A stretch of 33,146 bases of DNA, taken from assembly GCA_900471525.1 (NCBI GenBank), contig UCEZ01000059.1, positions 1-33,146 of the forward strand. Direction: 5' to 3'. The notes beneath the pieces are model-generated. The model was not told the origin of the DNA. It was given only the letters and a program-made list of their open reading frames with translations, and made no database searches. The position numbers and the translations under genes are program-made. Source of the stretch: Hyphomicrobiales bacterium (GTDB taxonomy: Bacteria > Pseudomonadota > Alphaproteobacteria > Rhizobiales > Rhizobiaceae). Below, piece by piece: positions 6,610 through 13,740 of the stretch. Positions within the stretch are counted from its first letter, which is position 1. Each line of letters begins with the position of its first letter.

Positions 6610-8310
6610 TCAGGCACCTTTATTAGCCCGCTGAAGATCTTCCGCCTGCTCAGCCAGCATCTCGCGCACCTTGGCGACGAGGTCAGCCTCCGGCACCGAG
6701 ACCTGCGCCACGCGGGCTTCGCGCCAGGCCGTGTTATCCTCGATCTCGCCGGACAGGCGCTTGCCCTCGATCAGGTCCTTGATCTGGACCAGACCTTGCG
6801 CGCGCTCGTCGCCGCCCTGGATGATGGCGAGCGGCGAGCCGCGACGGTCGGCATATTTCAGCTGGTCGCCAAAGTTCTTCTTGTTGCCCTGGTACATTTC
6901 GGCGCGGATGCCGGCATGGCGCAGCTGTTGGGTGAACTGCTGGTATTTGCCGAGGCTTTCCGTGTCGCGGTCCATGACACAGACGACGACCGGGGCGAGC
7001 ACCTCTTCCATGCCGAGTTTGCCGAGGTTCTTCAACGCCGTCATGAGGCGCGAGACGCCGATGGAGAAGCCCGTCGCCGGAACCGGTTGGCCCATGAAGC
7101 GCGAGACGAGACCATCATAACGGCCACCGCCGCCGACCGAGCCGAACACGACCTTTTCGCCTTTTTCGTTGGTGACGGCAAACTGGAGTTCGGCTTCGAA
7201 GACCGGACCGGTGTAGTATTCGAGGCCGCGGACGACGGAGGGGTCGATGACTATCCTGTCTTCAGCATAGCCAGCAGCATGGGCAAGTATGGCGATCTGT
7301 GCAAGCTCGTTGAGACCTTCGATGATCTTCTCGTTCGCTTTGAATATCAGCGCAAAGATACTCAGGTTGTCCAAATTCCAAGTATCATTGCTTGCCGCGG
7401 GGGGCTTGATCAGTCCTGTGAGAGAAGCGGCTTTGGCGCGCCAATCCGCAGGCAGATTCGCATGATCTGCCCAAGTGTCGGGTGCATCGCGAAATGGAAG
7501 TGGGTAGCTGACCTTATCGTCAAGCGCATTGCTATACCGGACACCTGCTACAGTCTCTTTGAAGTTTGCGAACTCCAGCAACGGTGCGATCTGCTCCTCA
7601 TTCAGCCCCGCGCCCTTGGTGAAATCTCCACTTTCGTCCTTGCGGCCGGGGCCGAGCAGCAGTTTCACGCCTTCCACGCCAAACTTGTCGAGCTTGTCGA
7701 TCGCCCGCAGCACATTCAGCCGCGCACCAGCATTCTCATCCCCGCCAAGGCCGATCGCCTCGAGCACACCATCCAGAACCTTGCGGTTGTTCACCCGGAT
7801 CACATAGTCGCCACGGGCAATGCCCAGCGCTTCCATCGTGTCAGCCATCATCATGCACATTTCGGCGTCGGCCTGCACACCGGCGGCGCCGACGGTGTCG
7901 GCGTCGAACTGCATGAACTGGCGGAAACGGCCGGGGCCAGGCTTTTCGTTACGAAAGACGTAACCGGCGCGGTAGGTGCGGTAGGGCAGCTGGATATCGT
8001 TGAAATTCTCGGCGACGTGGCGCGCAAGCGGGGCGGTCAGATCGTAGCGCAGGCTCATCCACTGCTCGTCGTCATCCTGCAGCGAGAAGACGCCTTCGTT
8101 CGGGCGGTCGCTGTCGGGCAGGAATTTGCCGAGCGCGTCGGTGTATTCAAACAGCGGCGTTTCGACGGGATCGAAGCCGTAGCGCTCGTAGACTTCGCGG
8201 ATCTTGACTGTCATTTCGTCGACGGCGCGGATATCGGCGGCGGCGCGATCGACGAAACCGCGCGGCAGGCGGGCTCTGAGCTTCTGTGGCTTCTTCTTTT
8301 TGTCGGTCAT
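6610..8310 (-). CDS. hisS: Histidyl-tRNA synthetase, alphaproteobacterial type with an extra insertion
   Basis: Encodes 566 residues. It charges tRNA-His in the cytoplasm. Class II motifs are clear: motif 1 around RLPRGFVDR to FEYTDAL, the LRYDLTAPLAR loop (residues 87-97), motif 2 YVFRNEKPGPGRFRQFMQFD (118-136), the HisA motif RGLEYYTGPVFEAE (361-374), the GGGGRYDG motif near 393-400, and an anticodon-binding domain after about residue 440. The LRYDLTAP and GPGRFRQFMQFD wording resembles eukaryotic HisRS, as known in many alphaproteobacteria. Compared with the roughly 500-residue relatives I recall, residues about 248-332 look enlarged, and this stretch is lower in GC. It is followed by RIME copy A and then VOC-hisZ-hisG on the same strand. 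Confidence 0.95.
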   Translation of the reverse strand: MTDKKKKPQKLRARLPRGFVDRAAADIRAVDEMTVKIREVYERYGFDPVETPLFEYTDALGKFLPDSDRPNEGVFSLQDDDEQWMSLRYDLTAPLARHVAENFNDIQLPYRTYRAGYVFRNEKPGPGRFRQFMQFDADTVGAAGVQADAEMCMMMADTMEALGIARGDYVIRVNNRKVLDGVLEAIGLGGDENAGARLNVLRAIDKLDKFGVEGVKLLLGPGRKDESGDFTKGAGLNEEQIAPLLEFANFKETVAGVRYSNALDDKVSYPLPFRDAPDTWADHANLPADWRAKAASLTGLIKPPAASNDTWNLDNLSIFALIFKANEKIIEGLNELAQIAILAHAAGYAEDRIVIDPSVVRGLEYYTGPVFEAELQFAVTNEKGEKVVFGSVGGGGRYDGLVSRFMGQPVPATGFSIGVSRLMTALKNLGKLGMEEVLAPVVVCVMDRDTESLGKYQQFTQQLRHAGIRAEMYQGNKKNFGDQLKYADRRGSPLAIIQGGDERAQGLVQIKDLIEGKRLSGEIEDNTAWREARVAQVSVPEADLVAKVREMLAEQAEDLQRANKGA

Positions 8311-8331
8311 CGGGTCCGCACTTTCAGCGTC

Positions 8332-8354
8332 GATCGGTCATGGTTGATCGGTCA
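8332..8354. repeat. Direct repeat GATCGGTCA upstream of hisS
   Basis: GATCGGTCA occurs at 8332-8340 and again at 8346-8354, 14 nt apart. A third partial copy (TCGGTCAT) overlaps the hisS start codon. It lies in the 199-nt gap between hisS and the XRE gene and could be an operator; no known site is recognised. Confidence 0.4.
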
Positions 8355-8509
8355 GGGGAATTGGCGCTTTCCCTATCCGATCAAGGCCAAGGCGGCAAGT
8401 CTTTGCGCAGATTGGGACAGCCTGCCGCGCGTCGTCCGAAGCGCGTCAGGATTTTGTTTCCTTGCAGATTACTCGCGCAAGACCGCCGCGCACTTTTGGC
8501 CGAGAGGCA

Positions 8510-9133
8510 TCAAAGCGGCCGCGACAGCGTATCCCAGTTGTGAATCACCGCACCCTCGGCCATCGGCGCCTCGGCCTTAGGAATAAGGATCGAATGCGTG
8601 TCGCCGCGAACGATGCCCCTCAGTTCCGACTGGAAGCTCATCCGCTTGAACTGCACGAAGCCGTCGGGAATGGTCGTTACCGACATCGAGGCCCCGCCAT
8701 AGAAATCGATGCTGGCGAGTTCGCCGGCCTTCAGGCTCGAGACGATCGCCTGGTCCTCGATGAAGTCGTGGTAGAGCCCGGTCATGTAACGCCGGATGCT
8801 TTTCCCCACCATCGCCCGCATCAGTGGCGTGTCGACGAACTCCTGGCGAGAGCCGGCGAGATAGCGGATATCCTCGCCCTCCCAGAGATTGCGACTGTCC
8901 TTTGCAGAGAGGATCGACCGCAGCAGGGCCTTTTCCGCATGCGCGTCGGCACGGCGCAGGAAATCAACGATGGCGCCGATGGCACGCAGGTCGGGTGTGC
9001 AAATCCCGCGCTCCCAGCGAGAGACGGCAGGAAGCGAGAAACCGAGCTTCCAGGCGATGTCACCCTGGGTCAGCCCGGCCTTCAACCGGTAGTCCCGCAA
9101 TTGCCGTATCAGTTCGCTCAGGATCAGGTTCAT
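8510..9133 (-). CDS. XRE-family transcriptional regulator with an unassigned C-terminal domain
   Basis: Encodes 207 residues. Residues about 8-62 form a Cro/C1-type helix-turn-helix (LRDYRLKAGLTQGDIAWKLG, then SLPAVSRWERGICTPDLRAI). After a helical linker, residues about 95-205 form a domain I do not recognise, with a predicted beta-rich stretch (ELASIDFYGGASMSVTTI, FVQFKRMSFQSELRG). The second half could sense a ligand. No ribosome binding site is visible upstream of ATG 9133. A promoter-like pair ends only about 10 nt before it, so the message may be nearly leaderless. Its targets are unknown; the divergent gene at 9418 is a candidate. Confidence 0.85.
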   Translation of the reverse strand: MNLILSELIRQLRDYRLKAGLTQGDIAWKLGFSLPAVSRWERGICTPDLRAIGAIVDFLRRADAHAEKALLRSILSAKDSRNLWEGEDIRYLAGSRQEFVDTPLMRAMVGKSIRRYMTGLYHDFIEDQAIVSSLKAGELASIDFYGGASMSVTTIPDGFVQFKRMSFQSELRGIVRGDTHSILIPKAEAPMAEGAVIHNWDTLSRPL

Positions 9134-9143
9134 TCGAACGGGC

Positions 9144-9171
9144 TTTTTATAAAATCAAAGGTTGCAGTCAA
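9144..9171 (-). promoter_or_regulatory. Possible promoter of the XRE gene
   Basis: On the minus strand, TTGACT (9166-9171) and TAAAAA (9144-9149) are separated by 16 nt. The -10 ends about 10 nt before the start codon, which would give a very short or absent leader. Confidence 0.4.
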
Positions 9172-9417
9172 CAAATTTAATGAGCTAAAAGTCGAGTCAA
9201 TGATCAATTGCAGCCGTTTCGGAACTGGCGTTTGTCGACTATTTTTTTGAAACCATGGTGACCAACTTCTACCGACTGCAACACCGCATTGAGACATAGA
9301 TCAACGCTTTTCAGGCTGCTGGTAAAGCGCTTTTTCACGACGGCGCAGAACGAATGGGAGAAAGTGTCTCAGACTTGAAAATACCGCGGCGCGAGCGGAC
9401 ATCGAAAGCGAAATAGC

Positions 9418-9834
9418 ATGCTCAGATTCGTGAAACCCGGCTTCGGAACGATCCTGCCCGAAGACGCGCGCGCCCACGAGCAATGGATCGCGGAATTGAT
9501 CCAGCACGACTATGTCATCGAAGGCTGGCACTGCGACCTTTCGACGGGCATCTTCTCGATCGGTAAGACGGCACGGCGCATTCATGCGCTTGAACAAAAT
9601 CCTTGCGGACTGCTGGATATCATCCGGGGGTACGAGCATGACCATCGCAAGATCGTGCTGAACATTCTGGAAGAAGCAACGGCTGCGGCATCGTCCTTCT
9701 ACTACTGCGCGACGGTCATTCACGAGGACGGTTCTGCCGGGCCGCTCTATTGCGTCGGTACATCGACGATCGACACCAAAACCGCCGCCGGCCGCATGCA
9801 GGGTGTCTTCGCATTTTCCGCTCCCGAGCGTTGA
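9418..9834 (+). CDS. Small PAS-like single-domain protein, paralogue of 912-1361
   Basis: Encodes 138 residues from ATG 9418; the upstream sequence has only a weak purine-rich site. The segment EGWHCDLSTGIFSIG, then CGLLDIIRGYEHDHRK, then AASSFYYCATVIHEDG and PLYCVGTSTID matches the 912-1361 product collinearly. Both keep the W-D-S-G-F-G opening, Cys-Gly-Leu-Leu, Arg-x-Tyr, Ser-Ser-Phe and Pro-x-x-Cys-x-Gly positions. The arrangement resembles a PAS_3 sensor domain without an output module. Neighbours are a divergent XRE regulator and a copper-associated pair, neither of which fixes the function. No function is known to me. Confidence 0.65.
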   Translation: MLRFVKPGFGTILPEDARAHEQWIAELIQHDYVIEGWHCDLSTGIFSIGKTARRIHALEQNPCGLLDIIRGYEHDHRKIVLNILEEATAAASSFYYCATVIHEDGSAGPLYCVGTSTIDTKTAAGRMQGVFAFSAPER

Positions 9835-9932
9835 CGGCCCTGCCGTAGCAGGACGGATGTGCCTTCGCCCGCTGACAAAATCACCGCGCCGCCCACCTTT
9901 TCTTCTGCGCCCGACACCCCTATGTTCGCCCC

Positions 9933-10307
9933 ATGCGTATGGTCATCCTCATCATTGCCGTCTTTTGCGCGCTGATCAGCGGCTGGACGGCATCGCTTGC
10001 CCGGGTGCATGGTCTCGCCGGCCCGACGGCTGTGCATCACGCAAACGCGGCGACCGGCCACGATATGTCGGCTGGCGTCGGCCAGGATGGTCATTCCTGC
10101 ACGGCGGCAAAACCCTGTGACCACCAGCCAAAGACTGTGCACCCACTGCTCTGCGCGGCCTGTTTTGCTGTCGTCCTCGATGCTCACGGTCTCGATCGGG
10201 TAGAGCTTCCTGCAGGCGCCGTGCTTCCCTCGCAGCAGAAGCCGATGCTGGCGACGGCGCTCAAGCCGCGGTTCCCACCTCCCAAAGCCTCCCTCTCGTT
10301 TTCCTGA
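9933..10307 (+). CDS. Small exported His/Cys-rich protein (possible DUF2946-like metal-associated)
   Basis: Encodes 124 residues. Residues 1-23 form a hydrophobic signal or anchor (MVILIIAVFCALISGWTASL). The middle is rich in His (VHHANAATGHDM, GHSCTAAKPCDHQPKTVHP) and carries Cys in CxxxxxC and CAAC arrangements (HPLLCAACFAVVLD), suggesting metal binding outside the cytoplasm. The C-terminus is Pro-rich. The next gene encodes a DUF305 protein with Met/His repeats, an association seen in copper-handling loci. I cannot match it firmly to a family; DUF2946 is a guess from size and the late Cys/His cluster. Confidence 0.65.
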   Translation: MRMVILIIAVFCALISGWTASLARVHGLAGPTAVHHANAATGHDMSAGVGQDGHSCTAAKPCDHQPKTVHPLLCAACFAVVLDAHGLDRVELPAGAVLPSQQKPMLATALKPRFPPPKASLSFS

Positions 10308-10360
10308 ACGCGGGCCACAAACCCGCATATTGCAAATATGGAAATGAAAGAGAGCACACG

Positions 10361-10753
10361 ATGTCTCTGAGAATGATCATGGCTGCGGCAGCGCTGGCCT
10401 TAACGCTCGCCCCTGTCACCGCGCAGGAGATGGACCACAGCAAGATGGACCACGGGTCCATGGGCATGGAGGCGATGGCGCAACCGAAGGGCGACACAGG
10501 CCCATCCAGCAAAGCCTTCGCCGAAGCCAACGCGAAGATGCACGGCGGCATGGACATTGCGTTTACCGGCAATCCCGATGTCGATTTCGTGCGCGGCATG
10601 ATCGCCCACCATCAGGGGGCGATCGATATGGCGAAGATCGAGCTTGAATACGGCAAGGATGCCGTGCTTCGCAAACTCGCCGAAGGCATCATCTCCGCGC
10701 AGGAAGCCGAGATCAAGATGATGAAGGACTGGCTCGCCAAGAACGGCGACTGA
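10361..10753 (+). CDS. DUF305 family periplasmic metal-binding protein
   Basis: Encodes 130 residues. Residues 1-21 are a signal peptide ending APVTAQ. A Met/His-rich stretch follows (EMDHSKMDHGSMGMEAM, residues 22-38), typical of copper-binding segments. The four-helix DUF305 core then has DVDFVRGMIAHHQGAIDMA with its conserved tandem His, and EGIISAQEAEIKMMKDWL near the end. DUF305 proteins such as CopM of cyanobacteria bind copper in the periplasm. Together with the His/Cys-rich gene 53 nt upstream it suggests a small copper or silver tolerance pair. A GC-rich hairpin follows 21 nt after the stop. Confidence 0.88.
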   Translation: MSLRMIMAAAALALTLAPVTAQEMDHSKMDHGSMGMEAMAQPKGDTGPSSKAFAEANAKMHGGMDIAFTGNPDVDFVRGMIAHHQGAIDMAKIELEYGKDAVLRKLAEGIISAQEAEIKMMKDWLAKNGD

Positions 10754-10774
10754 TCTCCCGAACATAAAGAAGCG

Positions 10775-10800
10775 GCGCCGGAGCCTGGTCTCCGGCGCTT
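10775..10800 (+). terminator. Hairpin terminator after the DUF305 gene
   Basis: Perfect 9-bp inverted repeat GCGCCGGAG/CTCCGGCGC with a 6-nt loop, 21 nt after the stop codon. Only two T follow, so termination strength is uncertain. Confidence 0.5.
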
Positions 10801-10878
10801 GCCCGACCGCCCTTGTCACCCATGTTGACCGAATATCGCCTTAGGCACATAATTTCAGTCAGTGCGTGGGAGGACGTC

Positions 10879-11091
10879 ATGAAGATATTCAAGAACATCG
10901 CAGGCATTTTCGTCATATTGCTCGGCGGGCTCTGGATGCTGCAAGGTTCAAACTTCATTCCCGGAATGGCCATGTCCGATAACAAGGAGTGGCTGGTGAT
11001 TGGCGCCATGCTGGTGATCTTCGGCATCGGGCTGCTCTACCAGAACAACCGGCCCTCCACCCGGCTGCACGGAATGCCCGGCGAAGAGTGA
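10879..11091 (+). CDS. Small two-helix membrane protein
   Basis: Encodes 70 residues from ATG 10879, which has GGGAGGA 5 nt upstream; the open frame extends to 10813 but without a site. Two hydrophobic segments are visible: NIAGIFVILLGGLWMLQG (about 4-21) and WLVIGAMLVIFGIGLLY (about 36-52). A short polar tail follows. This pattern is common among small conserved inner-membrane proteins of Rhizobiaceae with no known role. It ends 1 nt before the convergent tag gene, so no terminator separates them. Confidence 0.75.
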   Translation: MKIFKNIAGIFVILLGGLWMLQGSNFIPGMAMSDNKEWLVIGAMLVIFGIGLLYQNNRPSTRLHGMPGEE

Positions 11092-11092
11092 C

Positions 11093-11722
11093 TCAAGGCC
11101 GCGCGAACGCGCGTCGCAGGCCTTCGATCTTTTCCCGGCAGTGACAGCCTTCGATGTGGTCGTTGACCAGTCCCATGGCCTGCATGAAGGCGTAGATCGT
11201 CGTCGGACCGACGAAGGTCCAGCCGCGTTTCTTCAGGTCCTTGGATATGAGTGTCGAGGTCGGCGTCGTCGGGTTGGCGGCGATCGCTTCCCAGGTCACG
11301 GTCTTCGGCCGTTCGTTTCCGCCCGGCTCATGGCTCCAGAAATAGCGGGCGAGCGAGCCGAACTCGGCTTTCAGTTCCTGCGCCCGCCTGGCGTTGTTGA
11401 TCGTGGAGACGATCTTGCCACGATGGCGGACGATGCCGGTATCGGCCAGGCAGCGCTCGATATCGGCATCGCCGAAAGTCGCGACGACATCGAAATCAAA
11501 ACCGGCGAAAGCCGCGCGAAAAGATTCGCGCTTGCGCAGGATCGTCAGCCAGGACAGGCCGGACTGAAAGCCCTCGAGGCAGATCTTCTCGAACAGCCGG
11601 GTATCGTCGGCCATCGGCTTGCCCCATTCCTCGTCGTGATAGCGCTGGTAATCGTCCAGATTGCCGTGCCAGGCGCAGCGGTCAAGACCGTCTCCGCCAG
11701 TGATGATACCCCTTGCCGTCAC
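11093..11722 (-). CDS. tag: DNA-3-methyladenine glycosylase I
   Basis: Encodes 209 residues from GTG 11722, which has GGGAG 6 nt upstream; the frame continues to a TTG at 11761 with no clear site. Tag removes N3-methyladenine from alkylated DNA to start base-excision repair. The family pattern is complete: DRCAWHGNLDDYQRYHDEEWG near the start, with the zinc-ligand Cys and His; FEKICLEGFQSGLSWLTIL with the helix-hairpin-helix region after it; KKRGWTFVGPTTIYAFMQA; and a C-terminal HIEGCHC with the remaining zinc ligands. The gene is alone on its strand. Confidence 0.94.
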   Translation of the reverse strand: MTARGIITGGDGLDRCAWHGNLDDYQRYHDEEWGKPMADDTRLFEKICLEGFQSGLSWLTILRKRESFRAAFAGFDFDVVATFGDADIERCLADTGIVRHRGKIVSTINNARRAQELKAEFGSLARYFWSHEPGGNERPKTVTWEAIAANPTTPTSTLISKDLKKRGWTFVGPTTIYAFMQAMGLVNDHIEGCHCREKIEGLRRAFARP

Positions 11723-11973
11723 GCGCTTCTCCCTGATTTTTCTCGTTTTACCATTTGCCAACCATAGTCCTAAAGCCGGCGATAACCCTACCCAAAGCTT
11801 TATCGGTTCGAGCGTTCTTTAATGAACGAGCATTTACCATTCGGTTGCCGCCCGGTGCCACCATCGCCCCATTCCGCCAGCTTCCTGGCGTTCAAAATCG
11901 CACCCGTCATCCGCCCGCCGCGCGGACGGCGGAGCTATGAGATATCCCCGGCGAAAGGTAACGAGCCCGTCCG
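11723..11973. other. Intergenic region between tag and the first L,D-transpeptidase gene
   Basis: About 250 nt carrying both divergent promoters. An inverted repeat CGTTC-TTTAAT-GAACG lies at 11813-11828. No other gene is supported. Confidence 0.4.
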
Positions 11974-12738
11974 ATGCTGAAAAAATCCCTGATCCTTGCC
12001 ACATCCATCTTCGTTGCGTTTTCCAGTCTGGCAGAAGCGCAGGACCGCTATCAGAACCGCCCGCCGATCATCATCAGTCCAGACCTCACCGCCCCCTGGG
12101 TCACCCAGCTCGGCGGTCGCGTCCAGCCTGTCGTCTATCGCCAGCAGCGCGCTATAGCCGTTCAGCAACCGGGCGCCACCCGAAAACAATATCTGTTCCA
12201 GCGCCGCGTTCAGCGCTCCGGTGCTGGCATCGCGCAGCCGGTAGCGATGACACGCGCCCAGAAACCCGTCCAACGCCAGATGGATCCGCAATTCCTGCCG
12301 CAGACCGTCGCTTACGACACCAACGAAAAGCCGGGTACGATCGTCATCGATACCAACAGCCGTTTCCTCTATCTGGTAGCCGGTAACGGAGAAGCGCGGC
12401 GCTACGGCGTCGGCGTCGGCAAGCCGGGATTCGAATGGGCCGGCGAGCACAAAGTTACCCGCAAGGCGGAGTGGCCGGCCTGGACACCGCCTTCGGAGAT
12501 GCGCGCCCGCGAGGCGGCGAAGGGTCACTTTCTGCCGGTCAGCATGGACGGTGGTCCCGAAAATCCGCTCGGTGCCCGGGCGATGTATCTCGGCTCGACG
12601 CTTTACCGCATCCACGGCACCAACGCCCCCTGGACAATCGGATTTGCCGTGTCTTCCGGCTGCATCCGTATGCGCAACGAGGATGTGACCGACCTCTACG
12701 AACGCGTGAAGATCGGCACCAAGGTCGTCGTCATCTAA
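11974..12738 (+). CDS. L,D-transpeptidase (YkuD domain), first of a tandem pair
   Basis: Encodes 254 residues. Residues 1-22 are a signal peptide ending SLAEA. A Gln/Arg/Pro-rich linker (about 25-110) precedes the YkuD catalytic domain (about 118-254). The active site is seen as His214 and Cys230 in HGTNAPWTIGFAVSSGC, followed by IRM. L,D-transpeptidases make 3-3 crosslinks between diaminopimelate residues, exchange D-amino acids, or attach outer-membrane proteins to peptidoglycan. Agrobacterium and relatives carry many of them and grow from the pole. The next gene is a clear paralogue, and an outer-membrane barrel gene follows. Individual specificity cannot be read from the sequence. Confidence 0.92.
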   Translation: MLKKSLILATSIFVAFSSLAEAQDRYQNRPPIIISPDLTAPWVTQLGGRVQPVVYRQQRAIAVQQPGATRKQYLFQRRVQRSGAGIAQPVAMTRAQKPVQRQMDPQFLPQTVAYDTNEKPGTIVIDTNSRFLYLVAGNGEARRYGVGVGKPGFEWAGEHKVTRKAEWPAWTPPSEMRAREAAKGHFLPVSMDGGPENPLGARAMYLGSTLYRIHGTNAPWTIGFAVSSGCIRMRNEDVTDLYERVKIGTKVVVI

Positions 12739-12754
12739 GCTGCCGCTTACCCGC

Positions 12755-12781
12755 CCGAAAGGCTGCAACGTGGCCTTTCGG
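12755..12781 (+). terminator. Hairpin after the first L,D-transpeptidase gene
   Basis: Perfect 8-bp inverted repeat CCGAAAGG/CCTTTCGG with an 11-nt loop, 16 nt after the stop. No T tract follows, so it may be a weak terminator or an mRNA-stability hairpin. Confidence 0.4.
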
Positions 12782-12906
12782 CAACAGCGGACCGCGCGAT
12801 TGCAGCCGTATCGATCACATTTCCTCTATCCAAGACCCGTTAGACTTGCGTAAAACGCGATATTGAATAGCGTTTCGCAGCTTAGGGCTGGAGAGGGAAT
12901 CCATTG

Positions 12907-13608
12907 ATGAAATATGCGTTGAAATCTTTGGCTGCGGCCGGATTTGCGGCCGCTGTCGTGCTTAGCGCGTCAAATGCTTCGGCTTTCATGCCGGGTCAGC
13001 CGGCAGACGCGAAGTCCGGATCTGACGTCACGCTGGTGGCGATGGAAAAGAAGCCGGCCCAAAAGTTCTGGCGGACCAAGGTGCGGCTGAGCACCGATGA
13101 GGCACCCGGCACCATCATCGTCGATACCAACAACAAGTATCTCTATTACATCGAAGGTCCGAACCGGGCGACCCGCTACGGCATCGGCGTCGGTCGCGAA
13201 GGCTTCGGCTGGTCGGGCGTGGTCAAGGTGCAGCGCAAGGCGGAATGGCCGGGCTGGACACCCCCGCCGGAAATGGTCATCCGCGAACGCAAGAAGGGGC
13301 ATATCCTTCCGGCCTATCAGGAAGGCGGCATCGACAATCCGCTCGGCGCACGGGCGCTCTATCTCTACAAGGGCAAGAGCGATTCCGGATTCCGCATCCA
13401 CGGCACCAACCAGCCCTGGACGATCGGCCTCAACATGTCCTCCGGCTGCATCCGCATGATGAACAAGGACGTGGAGCATCTCTACGAACGCGCCTCGATC
13501 GGCACCAAGGTCATCGTCGTCGGTCCCGGCAACAAGCAGGGCGATGTCTCCTACGACGACCGCGGCGTCGATATCCTGCGCACCATCTTCGGCGGCTTCG
13601 GCGGCTGA
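12907..13608 (+). CDS. L,D-transpeptidase (YkuD domain), second of a tandem pair
   Basis: Encodes 233 residues from ATG 12907; a GGAGAGGG site lies about 10 nt upstream. A signal peptide covers about residues 1-26 (ending NASA). The catalytic domain starts near APGTIIVDTNNKYLYYI and carries His165 and Cys181 in HGTNQPWTIGLNMSSGC. It is strongly similar to the preceding gene throughout the catalytic domain but lacks that gene's long Gln-rich linker. It also has a C-terminal extension of about 30 residues after KVIVVGPG. The pair probably arose by tandem duplication. It acts in the periplasm on peptidoglycan. A clean intrinsic terminator follows. Confidence 0.92.
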   Translation: MKYALKSLAAAGFAAAVVLSASNASAFMPGQPADAKSGSDVTLVAMEKKPAQKFWRTKVRLSTDEAPGTIIVDTNNKYLYYIEGPNRATRYGIGVGREGFGWSGVVKVQRKAEWPGWTPPPEMVIRERKKGHILPAYQEGGIDNPLGARALYLYKGKSDSGFRIHGTNQPWTIGLNMSSGCIRMMNKDVEHLYERASIGTKVIVVGPGNKQGDVSYDDRGVDILRTIFGGFGG

Positions 13609-13628
13609 TCGTTTATCACAGCGTTGTA

Positions 13629-13658
13629 GAAAGCGTCCGCGTGAGCGGGCGCTTTTTT
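13629..13658 (+). terminator. Intrinsic terminator after the second L,D-transpeptidase gene
   Basis: The inverted repeat AAAGCGTCCGC-GTGA-GCGGGCGCTTT (one mismatch) runs into a six-T tract, 21 nt after the stop codon. Textbook Rho-independent structure. Confidence 0.85.
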
Positions 13659-13740
13659 GTTTCGCCTGCCGGAACCTGTCACACCGCTGTTGTCCCTTAA
13701 ATATACGGCTTTTCCGGAGTGGAACGGCTTGGGGACCGAT

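Noticed and set aside
8332..8354. GATCGGTCA direct repeats as a riboswitch or T-box element for hisS
   Set aside because: No T-box features (specifier stem, antiterminator) are present, and T-boxes are not expected for this lineage; only a possible operator is kept.
6559..8580. A 673-codon open frame on the plus strand opposite hisS
   Set aside because: It is the antisense shadow of hisS, whose motifs are complete on the minus strand; its translation has no recognisable domain and runs through the RIME element boundary.
11755..11940. A 61-codon plus-strand frame between tag and the L,D-transpeptidase gene
   Set aside because: No ribosome site and an Arg/Pro-rich product typical of GC-driven chance frames.
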